NCBI RefSeq assembly: GCF_900103915.1
Contig: NZ_FNIG01000003.1
Coordinates: forward strand, 310,001 to 374,000
Length of the DNA: 64,000 nucleotides
Source of the DNA: Tenuibacillus multivorans
Lineage (GTDB): Bacteria; Bacillota; Bacilli; Bacillales; Alkalibacillaceae
Direction: 5' to 3'
The position numbers and the translations under genes were made by a program. The notes beneath the pieces were generated by a model. It made no database searches. It saw only the letters and a list, made by a program, of their open reading frames with translations, and had not been told where the DNA came from. Below are positions 26,103 through 35,994 of this stretch, piece after piece (positions within the stretch are counted from its first letter, which is position 1; each line of letters opens with the position of its first letter).

Positions 26103-27809
26103 ATGAAAACAGATCCTGATGTGATTGTTATTGGAGCTGGGGCTGGCGGCCCTGTTGTTGCTAAAGAACTCGGGGAATTAGGAATCCATGTATTGGTACT
26201 TGATGCCGGTCCATGGTATGGAAATGAAAAATGGCCTGAACCAAATAAAAGTCGTGGAAAGGCGAAAGAAAGTTCTGACCCTTCAGATTTGGATGGGTTT
26301 CTTTATCGAAAACAGTTGACAAGACTTGAAAATGATATGAATGACCTTGTTAGCGGTAAATTCCGTTGGGGTGCAGCAGACCGTAGACGTGGACCTTGGT
26401 ACAGAAATATTCCTGATCAGGCAATTTTGTGGCAAAGTGCCGGGATTGGAGGATCTACACTTCATTACTACTCCAACTCTCCACGCGCTTTTCCTGAAGC
26501 AATTAATAATGAATGGCCAATCAATTACGATGAACTTATTCCCTATTATGAAAAGGTTGAAGCTACATTACCAGTTGAATTTGCACCAACAACTACCAAA
26601 GAGGCCCTTTTTTATTACGGAGCCGAAAAAGTAGGCTTCCCCTTAAACCGTACACTAGATGTGACAAGCGTTGGCTACCGACCGCAACCAAATGCAATCT
26701 TGCCCCCAAATGAACATTTAATGAACCCTGACTATTCATTAGAAGAACTGAGCCATATGGAAGGATGTACGTTAAGTGGTCATTGTGGGCAAGGATGTCC
26801 TTATGGTCCATCACTTGAAAAGATGGCCAAACGCTCAACAACTGTTAGCTATGTGCCCTTAGCCATGAAAACTGGGAATGTGACGTTTAGACCGAATACG
26901 TTTGTAACGAATGTATTAACAGAGTTTAATGCCAACGGAAATGAACAAGTAGTTGGGGTAAAAATTCGAGACACATGGACAGGTGAAAATGAAGAATTAC
27001 GTGCAAAAGTAGTTGTGATGGCAGCTGGTTGTATAGAAACGCCACGCCTTTGGCTGAACTCTAAATTACCTCATAACCCTTGGGTAGGACGTGGTTTGAC
27101 AAATCATTATATGGATATGGTTACCGGAACTTTTGAAGAGGAGACATTAATGAATATCTTGGGTAGTACATCAACCAATCCTTTTGTTGGGCATACTTCA
27201 GCTGCACGAATGGACTATCCTGGCCTTGGTATGATTGAAACAATCGGGGAAAGTCCAGGACTATCAGCTCAACAATTATTTGGGTTCAGTCAATACGGTT
27301 ATAATAGTCTTCGTCAGTCTGATTCAGACATGTGGGATCAACGTGGGCGGCTTGTCGGCAATGAATTGGAACAAGCGATGCAAGGTTACGGAAGAACACT
27401 GACACTGTCCGCCATTACCGATGACGAGGTCCTGTATCGAAACGGAGTTGAACTGGATCCTCATATAAAAGATGAACATGGAGCCGTACCATTCGTGCAC
27501 TATTCACCAAGCAAAAAATCGAAAGAAAGAAGAGAGAAATTAATCGAAATCGCTACAAATATTTTACAGCAGGCAGGTGCGAAAAAAGTTCACCGGGCAG
27601 ATCTTCCACCAAATTACTTTATTCATTTACATAGCACGATGCGGATGGGATTTGTAGTTGATACATCATGTGAAGCCTACCAGGTGGACCGACTCTATAT
27701 TGCCGACAATAGTGTTGATTATAATGCGCTTGGAGGCCCGAATCCGACCCTAACGACGCAAGCACTTGCTACACGCACAGCAAAATTATTAGCTAACAAA
27801 TACTTTTAG
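26103..27809 (+). CDS. GMC family FAD-dependent oxidoreductase (gluconate dehydrogenase-like large subunit)
   Basis: A 568-residue flavoenzyme. The FAD-binding motif VIGAGAGGPVVAKEL is at residues 7-22, and the GIGGSTLHYYS segment marks the GMC fold. A Cys-rich stretch (CTLSGHCGQGC) lies at about residues 222-236. The C-terminal active-site region holds HSTMRMG and DNSVDYNALGGPNPTLT, where His and Asn are catalytic in the family. It probably oxidises a sugar or alcohol together with the small subunit just upstream. No cytochrome c subunit gene is present, so the electron acceptor is unknown. No signal peptide is seen, so it is likely cytoplasmic. Confidence 0.88.
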   Translation: MKTDPDVIVIGAGAGGPVVAKELGELGIHVLVLDAGPWYGNEKWPEPNKSRGKAKESSDPSDLDGFLYRKQLTRLENDMNDLVSGKFRWGAADRRRGPWYRNIPDQAILWQSAGIGGSTLHYYSNSPRAFPEAINNEWPINYDELIPYYEKVEATLPVEFAPTTTKEALFYYGAEKVGFPLNRTLDVTSVGYRPQPNAILPPNEHLMNPDYSLEELSHMEGCTLSGHCGQGCPYGPSLEKMAKRSTTVSYVPLAMKTGNVTFRPNTFVTNVLTEFNANGNEQVVGVKIRDTWTGENEELRAKVVVMAAGCIETPRLWLNSKLPHNPWVGRGLTNHYMDMVTGTFEEETLMNILGSTSTNPFVGHTSAARMDYPGLGMIETIGESPGLSAQQLFGFSQYGYNSLRQSDSDMWDQRGRLVGNELEQAMQGYGRTLTLSAITDDEVLYRNGVELDPHIKDEHGAVPFVHYSPSKKSKERREKLIEIATNILQQAGAKKVHRADLPPNYFIHLHSTMRMGFVVDTSCEAYQVDRLYIADNSVDYNALGGPNPTLTTQALATRTAKLLANKYF

Positions 27810-28264
27810 AACCATTCGTAAGGTTTCTCTTAGTACAATCCCCATATTCTTAAATTTACTAATAAATTCTTTTCCAGGTGGGTACACTAACGCACGAGAT
27901 TCGACATAAATCAATAGTGGCACACAGGCTTTAATTATAGAAGCCACCTTACTCAGATGAACCAAAAACTTCGTAAAATGCTTGTTCTATAAGTTCTTCT
28001 GTGAAAGGAGATAATTCTAATGTGAAAACACTGCTAGATCAATGGGATTAGCTGGATTCTGCTTAGGCATAGGGATTGCGAATAATAATATATAAGACCT
28101 CACCCAGTGTAAATGTTAACTAATATCCACTATTCAACTTAATTTCCATTAATTTTTACTCCTATTATGCCAATATTCACTAATTTATGTCGACATCCAG
28201 GTATGTATTAATCTATAAAGTAGAAGATAAATATGACTCCTTTCAATTCAGGAGAGGTGTTGTT
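27810..28264. other. Gene-poor stretch with decayed coding fragments
   Basis: No intact gene is seen in about 455 bases. On the minus strand a short open run at about 27965-28035 encodes LELSPFTEELIEQAF and ends FGSSE-stop, which looks like the tail of a lost protein. On the plus strand a fragment at about 28043 reads MGLAGFCLGIGIA. These suggest repeated gene decay after insertion or transfer. No terminal repeats were recognised. Confidence 0.45.
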
Positions 28265-28428
28265 ATGAAAAACAAACGAGAGAATAATTCCAATCGTTTT
28301 AGGAGTTGCGGTTACAACAACTGGTTTTACCTTTCGTAACATTAGAACATGTAACCGGATCGATAATTGGATTTGGGTTAGACCGTGTTTTGTTAGGAGC
28401 AATCGATTTAGTCGATGACAACCACTAG
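28265..28428 (+). pseudogene. Small membrane protein gene broken by two frameshifts
   Basis: A GGAGAGGTG ribosome site precedes ATG AAA AAC AAA CGA GAG. Reading then must shift by one to give IPIVLGVAVTTTGF, and shift again to give LPFVTLEHVTGSIIGFGLD, continuing to VDDNH-stop. Joined, these make a hydrophobic peptide of about 54 residues. Two shifts within 70 bases mean the gene is dead unless the sequence has errors. The family is not recognised. Confidence 0.65.
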
Positions 28429-28476
28429 CCCATATATTAAGCTCCTCTTCACAAATTTATTGGAGGTGAATAAGAT

Positions 28477-28800
28477 ATGGAAGGATTAAAACGTTTAGCC
28501 CTTGCCCTTGTTATCATAGGTGCCGTAAACTGGGGACTAATTGGTTTTTTTCAATTTGATTTAGTTGCAGCAATTTTTGGTGGTCAAGAGGCTGCATTAT
28601 CTAGGGTTGTATATGCACTCGTCGGGTTGAGTGGTCTATATTGTTTAACTTTATTGTTTGATCCGATGGAGGAAAAAAATACGGAAAGAGAAAATTCTGC
28701 CCAAACTGGAAGGTTAAATTATGGTACTGAGTTTGGAGAAGAATCAGACTTATCAAATCTAGAGAATCATGACCAAGATACGTTTAATAAAAATGATTAA
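28477..28800 (+). CDS. DUF378 membrane protein, YuzA-like
   Basis: A 107-residue protein with two transmembrane helices in a DUF378 domain (LALALVIIGAVNWGLIGFFQFDLVA; VVYALVGLSGLYCLTLLF). A hydrophilic acidic tail of about 45 residues (ENSAQTGRLNYGTEFGEES) extends beyond the usual YuzA length. The start has a TGGAGGTGA site. Function unknown. It marks the right end of the accessory stretch. Confidence 0.85.
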   Translation: MEGLKRLALALVIIGAVNWGLIGFFQFDLVAAIFGGQEAALSRVVYALVGLSGLYCLTLLFDPMEEKNTERENSAQTGRLNYGTEFGEESDLSNLENHDQDTFNKND

Positions 28801-28913
28801 TGAGGTTAGGGGATAGGACAAAAGGGTTTTGAAATATAACTGCCTCATGGTCTGTTTTAAATGGGGTATCCTACGATAAACTCAGATGAATATATGGATT
28901 AAAATTATGATGG

Positions 28914-28942
28914 AAAACCGAGCTTGATAGCTCGGTTTTCTA
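28914..28942 (+). terminator. Terminator before the trpS leader
   Basis: AAAACCGAGCT pairs perfectly with AGCTCGGTTTT around a TGAT loop, followed by C and further T residues. Confidence 0.85.
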
Positions 28943-28974
28943 TTTACCCTGATCTTTAAATGCTGTTCTCCCAC

Positions 28975-29003
28975 TTGCACTTCGAAACAATGAGATATAT
29001 AAT
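28975..29003 (+). promoter_or_regulatory. Sigma-A promoter of the trpS T-box leader
   Basis: TTGCAC (28975-28980) and TATAAT (28998-29003) are separated by exactly 17 bases. They lie upstream of the T-box leader. Transcription should begin near 29010. Confidence 0.8.
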
Positions 29004-29019
29004 AATACAAAATAAATAT

Positions 29020-29228
29020 CAATAGCGATGATAAAGTTAAAGTACATTTACTTCTTGGCAGCATTAAGAGAACTTGTGTTTGGTGCAAACAAGTGCAGGA
29101 GTAAATTGGAATTGGGCTTTGGAGTTATGTCTTTCTTAAATCAAGTGATCTCAATAACAATTGATGAGATAATAAGGGTGGTACCGCGGTCCATTCGTCC
29201 CTTTATTAATGGGATGAATGGATTTTTT
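29020..29228 (+). ncRNA. T-box leader controlling trpS
   Basis: The leader carries the diagnostic T-box core AGGGTGGTACCGCG (29175-29188). A terminator follows: TCCATTCGTCCC pairing with GGGATGAATGGA, then six T. The distal stem I element is visible around GGTGCAAAC (about 29080). A candidate Trp specifier TGG lies at about 29113-29115, before the GGGCTTTGGAG closing segment. Uncharged tRNA-Trp should stabilise the antiterminator and permit trpS transcription. The exact specifier position is my reading of the stem, not computed. Confidence 0.93.
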
Positions 29229-29235
29229 CGTATAA

Positions 29236-30264
<1,029 letters not shown>

Positions 30265-30265
30265 T

Positions 30266-30304
30266 AAAAAACCGGTTGTGTTTGAAAACGCAATCGGTTT
30301 TCCT
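30266..30304 (+). terminator. Terminator of trpS
   Basis: AAAAACCG...GTGTTT pairs with AAACGCAATCGGTTTT, starting 2 bases after the stop. Confidence 0.8.
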
Positions 30305-30317
30305 CTTAATTAATAAA

Positions 30318-30358
30318 GCAAAAGAACGTTCCAGTCCACGCCAGAAACGTTCTTTTGC
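30318..30358. terminator. Second hairpin between trpS and yjbA
   Basis: GCAAAAGAACGTT and AACGTTCTTTTGC form a 13-bp perfect stem with a 15-base loop. It could act as a terminator on either strand. Confidence 0.6.
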
Positions 30359-30366
30359 TTAATTTA

Positions 30367-30410
30367 GAGCATTTTAAAACCGAGTGATTAAAATACTCGG
30401 TTTAATGCTC
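30367..30410 (-). terminator. Terminator of yjbA
   Basis: AAACCGAGT pairs with ACTCGGTTT, extended by an outer GAGC/GCTC pair that overlaps the yjbA stop codon. The minus-strand tail reads TTTTAAAAT. Confidence 0.65.
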
Positions 30411-31164
30411 AGCCTTTCAACACATTTTTCTTCTTTTGTTCCATTTCCCAAAGTCGTTCAAAAAACGGCTGACCTTTTGCCATTTTTTCACAAAGCTCTT
30501 CATGCTTATCATTCCAGCCCACCTTCACTTCGTTTAAAAGAAGCTCAAAGCCTTCTTCAAACATCATGTCGTGAAGCTGTTCATACCATTCTGGCTTCCA
30601 TTCAGTGAGCCAGTAGCGTAATTCATCAATACGCTGACTTTGGTTTAATTGGTCAATCATTAACATTAAGAGATGCTTTAACTGTCTTTCCTTTCGAGTT
30701 AAACCTACCATATAAACAGGTTCTAAGGATAACAAATGGTGTTCCTTGCCTCTTCTTGGTCGTTTAAATGAGAATGACATAGGCGTTTTCTGTTTGACTA
30801 AGTCCAGTACTAATCGTTCTTGCCTTGGAATTAGTCGGCTTTTTCTTACTGGAATTTCATATCCTAGTGTGTCAACCACTAAGGCATGCTCTCCATCTGT
30901 CACAACAAACGCATAATCTAGGGGGATTCTCTTATGATGTTTTTTCAAGTAAGCGCGTTGATAAACAGATTCAAGTAACTGTTTCGGGATGTCTTGCATG
31001 TTGTTCTCTATGTAGTCATAAAGACCTTCTTCAACATGGACAACAGGGATTTGGTCTAAAAGCTCAATAGCATCGTCTTTACGCCATTCGTGAAATTGAC
31101 AGACATTATAGCCGTTTTCTTCACCTTCAAACCAATTCACCCAAATATCATGTACATATAACAT
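30409..31164 (-). CDS. yjbA: DUF3603 protein YjbA
   Basis: A 251-residue soluble protein beginning MLYVHDIWVNWFEGEENGYNVCQF, a start typical of YjbA. It contains charged, helical segments (RPRRGKEHHLLSLEPVYMVG; LRYWLTEWKPEWYEQLHD). Two tandem ATGs exist, and the second matches the known YjbA start. Function unknown. It converges on trpS as in B. subtilis. Confidence 0.88.
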   Translation of the reverse strand: MLYVHDIWVNWFEGEENGYNVCQFHEWRKDDAIELLDQIPVVHVEEGLYDYIENNMQDIPKQLLESVYQRAYLKKHHKRIPLDYAFVVTDGEHALVVDTLGYEIPVRKSRLIPRQERLVLDLVKQKTPMSFSFKRPRRGKEHHLLSLEPVYMVGLTRKERQLKHLLMLMIDQLNQSQRIDELRYWLTEWKPEWYEQLHDMMFEEGFELLLNEVKVGWNDKHEELCEKMAKGQPFFERLWEMEQKKKNVLKG

Positions 31165-31236
31165 CATAATCCCTCACTTTTCAAAAATCCTCCACTTATG
31201 CTCATTATGACCAAGAGAGTTATTTTTATTCTTAAT

Positions 31237-31443
31237 TTATGAATCAAAAGGGCTTTTATACATAGCCAAAAACATTAGAAGTAGTCCGCTTGGAAGTAAA
31301 TAGCACTCAGGTCGCTTATAGATAAAAATTAAAAAATCAAAAAGCCCCATCCCAACTGGTATGAAATTTAAATACCCGATAATGGATACGCCACCCACAC
31401 AAGTAAACCCAAATCCAATCAAAAAGATAATGAATTGCCACAT
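31237..31443 (-). CDS. Small two- or three-helix membrane protein
   Basis: A 68-residue hydrophobic protein (MWQFIIFLIGFGFTCVGGVS to LLMFLAMYKSPFDS). A GGAGGTTAC ribosome site precedes the ATG, which I choose over the longer frame to 31467. It lies between yjbA and the LCP gene. I do not recognise a named family and no function is claimed. Confidence 0.65.
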   Translation of the reverse strand: MWQFIIFLIGFGFTCVGGVSIIGYLNFIPVGMGLFDFLIFIYKRPECYLLPSGLLLMFLAMYKSPFDS

Positions 31444-31589
31444 ATCGTAACCTCCAAGCTTGTCCACACGTCTAATTAATAAATATATATGAGTTTGTTG
31501 TAAAAAATATTTAATATAATCGACCTTTACTTATATTAAATTTAAGTGTAAATTTGTTAGTGGGTATCTAAACAAAGAGAGGGTAAGTT

Positions 31590-32645
31590 ATGGTTTCGAA
31601 ACGAACAGAGAAAAGAAAAAGGCAAAGAAAACGTAGAAGAAAAACAATATACTCCATTATATTGGTCTTATTTTTAAGTGCCATTATTTTTACTATATAT
31701 GAATATTGGTCAGCCAATAACGAAGCTAAAAAAGAAGCTGAAGAAATTATCGACTCTGAACAACAAGAGGAAAATATAGATAATTTTCAACCCGAAGAAC
31801 CGTTGGACGATACGATTAATGTCTTATTATTAGGGGAAGATTCAGATAAATATGGGAATTCTAGAACGGATACAATCATGATTGGGCAATACGATCCAGA
31901 GTATGATCGGGCCAAATTAGTTTCTATTATGCGTGATACGTTCGTTAAGATTCCTGACCATGGCTATAATAAAATTAATGCATCCTATGCTATTGGTGGC
32001 CCAGAGTTATTAAGAAAAACCATTAAAGAAAATTTTGATATTGACATTCATTATTTTGCCTATGTTAATTTTAGGGGCTTTGAACGTATTGTAGACACGA
32101 TTGCACCGGATGGGGTTGAAATTAATGTTGAAAAACGAATGTACTATTACGATGAAGCCGGAGATGTCAATATTAACCTTCAGCCTGGCGTACAGAAGTT
32201 AGATGGAGAAACGTTACTTGATTATGCTCGCTTTAGAAATGACTATGAAAGTGACTTTGGCCGGGTTCGTCGTCAACAGCAAGTCATGAGTGCACTAAAG
32301 GATGAGATGCTTTCATTTACGAGTATTCCAAAGCTACCGAGCGCAATAGGAACGATAGAACCATTTATTACGACGAATATGGGTATTCCTCAAATCACTA
32401 AATTTGCAACGGATTTCTTGATGAATACACCGGATGAAATTGAGACGATGCGTATTCCAATTGAGGGTTCCTATCGAAATAAAAATTATGAACACGCTGG
32501 TGCCGTATTAGAAATTAATTTACAAGAGAATGTAGAGGCGTTTAAAGAATTCTTTGAGAATCAGCCTAAAGAAGATGATGAAACACGCGAAGTGAATGAA
32601 TCGGATACAGAAAACGAAACGAACAATCAAACAAATCAAAGCTAA
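31590..32645 (+). CDS. LCP family protein (LytR-CpsA-Psr cell-wall polymer ligase)
   Basis: A 351-residue membrane-anchored enzyme. It has a very basic cytoplasmic N-terminus (KRTEKRKRQRKRRRK), one transmembrane helix (about residues 20-42) and an extracellular LCP domain with NVLLLGEDSD, SRTDTIMI, SIMRDTFVKIP, DYARFRND and RVRRQQQV. These Arg and Asp residues bind polyprenyl-pyrophosphate. LCP enzymes attach teichoic acids or other glycopolymers to peptidoglycan. The acidic, Asn-rich C-terminal tail is not part of the fold. The ATG has an AGAGAGGG site. Confidence 0.93.
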   Translation: MVSKRTEKRKRQRKRRRKTIYSIILVLFLSAIIFTIYEYWSANNEAKKEAEEIIDSEQQEENIDNFQPEEPLDDTINVLLLGEDSDKYGNSRTDTIMIGQYDPEYDRAKLVSIMRDTFVKIPDHGYNKINASYAIGGPELLRKTIKENFDIDIHYFAYVNFRGFERIVDTIAPDGVEINVEKRMYYYDEAGDVNINLQPGVQKLDGETLLDYARFRNDYESDFGRVRRQQQVMSALKDEMLSFTSIPKLPSAIGTIEPFITTNMGIPQITKFATDFLMNTPDEIETMRIPIEGSYRNKNYEHAGAVLEINLQENVEAFKEFFENQPKEDDETREVNESDTENETNNQTNQS

Positions 32646-32649
32646 AAAT

Positions 32650-32681
32650 GCCCCCATTTTCCAGGCCTGGAAAATGGGGGC
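32650..32681. terminator. Perfect 32-base palindrome between the LCP gene and fabF
   Basis: Two 16-base arms (GCCCCCATTTTCCAGG and its complement) meet with no spacer. It lies 4 bases after the LCP stop and 5 bases before the fabF stop. AAAAAT on the left gives a good U tail for fabF, so it probably terminates both converging genes. Confidence 0.85.
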
Positions 32682-32686
32682 TATTA

Positions 32687-33922
32687 TTATTCTTTAAATT
32701 TTTTAAACACAAGCGAAGCATTATGGCCACCAAAACCAAGTGAGTTGGTCATAGCAACATTGACTTTTTCTTCACGCGCTTCATTCGCGACATAATCTAA
32801 ATCACATTCTTCATCTGGTTCATCTAAATTAACTGTTGGTGGCATTACATTTTCTTTAAGACTTAAAGCTGTAATAATCGCTTCAACACCACCGGCAGCG
32901 CCTAATAAATGGCCTGTCATCGATTTTGTTGAACTCATGGCTAAGTTATTGGCATGATCATTAAATACTTGTTTGACGGCATTCGTTTCATATGGGTCAT
33001 TTAACTCTGTACTTGTACCATGTGCATTAATGTAATCCATTTCTTCTGGACCCACTTCTGCATCATCTAATGCCTGTTGCATAGCGCGAGCAGCTCCTTC
33101 GCCATCCGGTGCTGGTGCTGTAATATGATAAGCGTCTCCAGTTGAACCATAACCAATAATTTCGGCATAAATCTTAGCCCCACGCTTTTGCGCTGATTCT
33201 AATGTTTCTAAGACGACGATACCAGAACCTTCACCCATTACAAAACCACTACGATCCTTATCAAACGGTCGACTTGCCGTTTTTGGATCTGTGCTTTTTG
33301 ATAGTGCGCCCATCGACGAGAAACCGGCGATCGACATATGGTTAAACGGCGCCTCAGCACCACCTGTAATCATGATATCTGCATCGCCTCGCTCAATAAC
33401 TTTAAACGCATCACCAATTGAGTTAGTTCCAGAAGCACATGCGGTGACTGAGCATGAATTAATACCTTTTGCGCCAAGTATAATGGAAACTTGACCCGAA
33501 GCCATATCTGGGATAATCATTGGAATGAAGAAGGGACTTACACGCCCTTTATCTAAATATTTACGAAAGCTTTCTTCATAAGTCGTCATCCCACCGATAC
33601 CTGATCCAATCCATACACCTGTACGTGGGGCGATATCTTCAGTAATTTCAAGTCCCGCATCTTCTACAGCCATTTTTGAAGCCGCCACGGCGTATTGAGT
33701 AAATAAATCCATTTTACGTTTTTGTTTTTTCTCCATGTAGTCCGTTGCGGTAAAATCTTTTACCTCACCTGCAACATTGACTGAAAAATCATCCGGGTTT
33801 AATTTTGTTAGCTCACTAATTCCAACATTTCCAGAGGTGATGTTCTCCCACATCGTATTAATATCATTACCGACTGGGGAAACAACACCTAGTCCAGTTA
33901 CAACAACTCTTCTTTTAGACAT
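32687..33922 (-). CDS. fabF: Beta-ketoacyl-ACP synthase II
   Basis: Condenses malonyl-ACP with acyl-ACP in fatty-acid elongation. The 411-residue protein shows the catalytic Cys in [13 protein letters not shown], His in [11 protein letters not shown] and the second His in [13 protein letters not shown]. The Lys is within the same segment. It follows fabH by 14 bases on the same strand and shares the promoter and FapR-like box upstream of fabH. Confidence 0.97.
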   Translation of the reverse strand: MSKRRVVVTGLGVVSPVGNDINTMWENITSGNVGISELTKLNPDDFSVNVAGEVKDFTATDYMEKKQKRKMDLFTQYAVAASKMAVEDAGLEITEDIAPRTGVWIGSGIGGMTTYEESFRKYLDKGRVSPFFIPMIIPDMASGQVSIILGAKGINSCSVTACASGTNSIGDAFKVIERGDADIMITGGAEAPFNHMSIAGFSSMGALSKSTDPKTASRPFDKDRSGFVMGEGSGIVVLETLESAQKRGAKIYAEIIGYGSTGDAYHITAPAPDGEGAARAMQQALDDAEVGPEEMDYINAHGTSTELNDPYETNAVKQVFNDHANNLAMSSTKSMTGHLLGAAGGVEAIITALSLKENVMPPTVNLDEPDEECDLDYVANEAREEKVNVAMTNSLGFGGHNASLVFKKFKE

Positions 33923-33936
33923 TGCTCAACCTCCTC

Positions 33937-34875
33937 TTATTTTCCCCACCGTAAGGCAACAGCACCCCAAGTAAGGCCGCCGCCAAATCCGACTAGGACT
34001 ACGAGTTCATCTTCTTTAATTTTACCTTCCTTAACATCTTCTGACAATGCAATTGGTATCGAAGCTGCTGAAGTATTACCGTACTTGTGAACCGATTTAG
34101 ACATCTTTTCTACTGGAATGTCAAGCTTTTCACGTGCTGCTTCCATTATGCGAATATTGGCTTGGTGTGGGATTAGGTAATCTACGTCATCTTTCGATAA
34201 ACCAATTTTTTCGACTACATTTAGGGCAGAATCTCCCATTTGTCTGACCGCAAATTTGAAGACTTCGCGACCGTTCATGTGAATAAAGTCTTCATCCGTT
34301 TGATGTAAATGTGGAATTCCTGTTCCATCTGCCCCCAACTCAAAAGATAGTATACCTTTATGATCTGAAACAGGTCCAATCACAGCTGATCCTGCCCCAT
34401 CTCCAAATAACACACACGTATTTCGATCCTCCCAATTCACAATTTTAGAGAGTTTTTCTACACCAACAACTAAAATGTTTTGGTGTGTTTGAGACTCAAT
34501 AAATTGCTTAGCCGTAACCATACCATAAATAAAGCCTGAGCATGCCGCACTAACATCCATAGCTGATGCTTTAAAGGCACCCAAACGCTCTTGAATTTGG
34601 CAAGCCACTGATGGAAAGCCCATATCTGAGGTTACGGTTGCTACTAATATCATATCTAAATCTTGACCAGAAATTCCAGCTTCATCTAATGCCATTTTGG
34701 CTGAATGATAAGCCATGTCTGATGTATCAATTTCATCTGGTGCTATACGACGTTCTTCAATGCCGGTTCTAGTCCGAATCCATTCATCTGACGTATCAAC
34801 GACTTTCTCTAAGTCCTGATTGGTGACGACATTATCTGGAACATAATGTCCCGTTCCTAGAATACCTGCTTTCAT
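33937..34875 (-). CDS. fabH: Beta-ketoacyl-ACP synthase III
   Basis: Starts fatty-acid synthesis by condensing acetyl-CoA or branched acyl-CoA with malonyl-ACP. The 312-residue protein has the catalytic Cys in [12 protein letters not shown], His in [10 protein letters not shown] and Asn in [11 protein letters not shown]. The start is the ATG with a GAGGAGATG site ([13 protein letters not shown]), not the frame to 34911. It is the first gene of the fabH-fabF operon. A FapR-like palindrome lies within the promoter region. It corresponds to B. subtilis fabHA. Confidence 0.97.
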   Translation of the reverse strand: MKAGILGTGHYVPDNVVTNQDLEKVVDTSDEWIRTRTGIEERRIAPDEIDTSDMAYHSAKMALDEAGISGQDLDMILVATVTSDMGFPSVACQIQERLGAFKASAMDVSAACSGFIYGMVTAKQFIESQTHQNILVVGVEKLSKIVNWEDRNTCVLFGDGAGSAVIGPVSDHKGILSFELGADGTGIPHLHQTDEDFIHMNGREVFKFAVRQMGDSALNVVEKIGLSKDDVDYLIPHQANIRIMEAAREKLDIPVEKMSKSVHKYGNTSAASIPIALSEDVKEGKIKEDELVVLVGFGGGLTWGAVALRWGK

Positions 34876-34911
34876 AAGGGTCATCTCCTCATTACAAACT
34901 ATTATAATCAT

Positions 34912-34945
34912 ATATTATGACCTGGTTATAATTTTATCAAAAAAA
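34912..34945 (-). promoter_or_regulatory. Promoter of fabH-fabF with embedded FapR-like operator
   Basis: On the minus strand TTGATA is followed after 17 bases by TAATAT. Between and across them lies ATTATAACCAGGTCATAAT (34914-34932). This near-palindrome has arms ATTATAACC and GGTCATAAT, one mismatch, and matches the general TTA..ACC..GGT..TAA form of FapR sites. In B. subtilis FapR represses fabHA-fabF until malonyl-CoA accumulates. The match is by eye. Confidence 0.7.
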
Positions 34946-34962
34946 TAAACGGAAGAAAAGAA

Positions 34963-35916
34963 TTATTTCACGATTCTTCCGGTCTCTATATAATGATTAA
35001 TTGATTCGTTTATATCTTCGCGAACCCCTTCTGGAACCTCATTTCCATAACGTCCCAAATAAATATATTCATTGTCAAAACTATAGCTTATAACGCCTGG
35101 GGTTAATTCCCCTTCATCATATTGATTTGCAACCTCTAGGTAAATTTTCTCTAAATCTTGTATGGTACTGGTTAAGACCGTATCTGGATCAATCTCATAT
35201 TGATCGTTAATATAACCAATAGACTGAATATTATGTTCTGATGCTTTCTCAATAATTGGAACGTTAAACCCATCACCCGCAGGATAAACAATATCGATAC
35301 CTTCATCGATTAAATCATTTAAAAATAACATCGCGCGCTGTTCATCGTACCAATTAAAAACAGACCTTAAGTGAAGATCTATAGAGGAGTCCGTATCTTT
35401 AACCCCTTCGTAAAAACCCTGAACCTCAGATTGATTTTGATAGGCTGAAATGACACCGATTTCTTTCGTGTCCGTCATTTTCGCTGATAAAACACCTGCG
35501 AAGTATCCCATTTCATATCCATCAAAATGAATACTCGTAATATTTTGGTCAAAGGAGTTTCCATTAAAATAAACAAAATGAACATTTGGGTAATATTCGT
35601 TAATTTGTTCGAAATATTTTCCAAATTCCGCTCCATGTCCAAAAATCAAATTAACACCTTGGCGTTTCATATCTTTAACGTATTCCTCAGTTTCACGTAA
35701 TGTCGTTACATTTTCACGTGTAATGACACTCGTATTATGCTCGTCCTTTATATTAAGAACACCGAGATATGCCCCTTTACCCCAGGTCTCATCATGAATG
35801 GTACCTTCAAGCAAAAGCCCTACATTATTCAATTGTCCTCTTTCAAATACTTCACCACAACTAGATAATAAAAGTAAAACTACAATCGTACAACATATCG
35901 TCCATAATTTTTGCAA
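34963..35916 (-). CDS. med: Med-like BMP-family lipoprotein
   Basis: A lipoprotein of about 317 residues with signal and lipobox (IVVLLLLSSCGEV), followed by a periplasmic-binding-protein fold of the basic membrane protein (BMP) family: NVGLLLEGTIHDETWG, GVNLIFGHGAEFG, SVHF-like SIHFDGYEMGYFAG and VYPAGDGFNVPI. These segments match B. subtilis Med, a positive regulator of comK, in the same place upstream of fabH. The TTG at 35916 has better ribosome-site spacing than the GTG at 35925. comZ, which follows med in B. subtilis, is not found in the 88 bases before fabH. Confidence 0.85.
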   Translation of the reverse strand: MQKLWTICCTIVVLLLLSSCGEVFERGQLNNVGLLLEGTIHDETWGKGAYLGVLNIKDEHNTSVITRENVTTLRETEEYVKDMKRQGVNLIFGHGAEFGKYFEQINEYYPNVHFVYFNGNSFDQNITSIHFDGYEMGYFAGVLSAKMTDTKEIGVISAYQNQSEVQGFYEGVKDTDSSIDLHLRSVFNWYDEQRAMLFLNDLIDEGIDIVYPAGDGFNVPIIEKASEHNIQSIGYINDQYEIDPDTVLTSTIQDLEKIYLEVANQYDEGELTPGVISYSFDNEYIYLGRYGNEVPEGVREDINESINHYIETGRIVK

Positions 35917-35994
35917 CCCAAGCACTCCGATACACTATATCTATCTTTTATTACTATTTTGTTCGTTTTCTAACAAATAATCAAATTATAAATT

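Noticed and set aside
27810-27975. Minus-strand open run encoding about 57 residues at the end of the GMC gene
   Set aside because: No start codon with a ribosome site and no recognisable protein. It overlaps the GMC 3' end.
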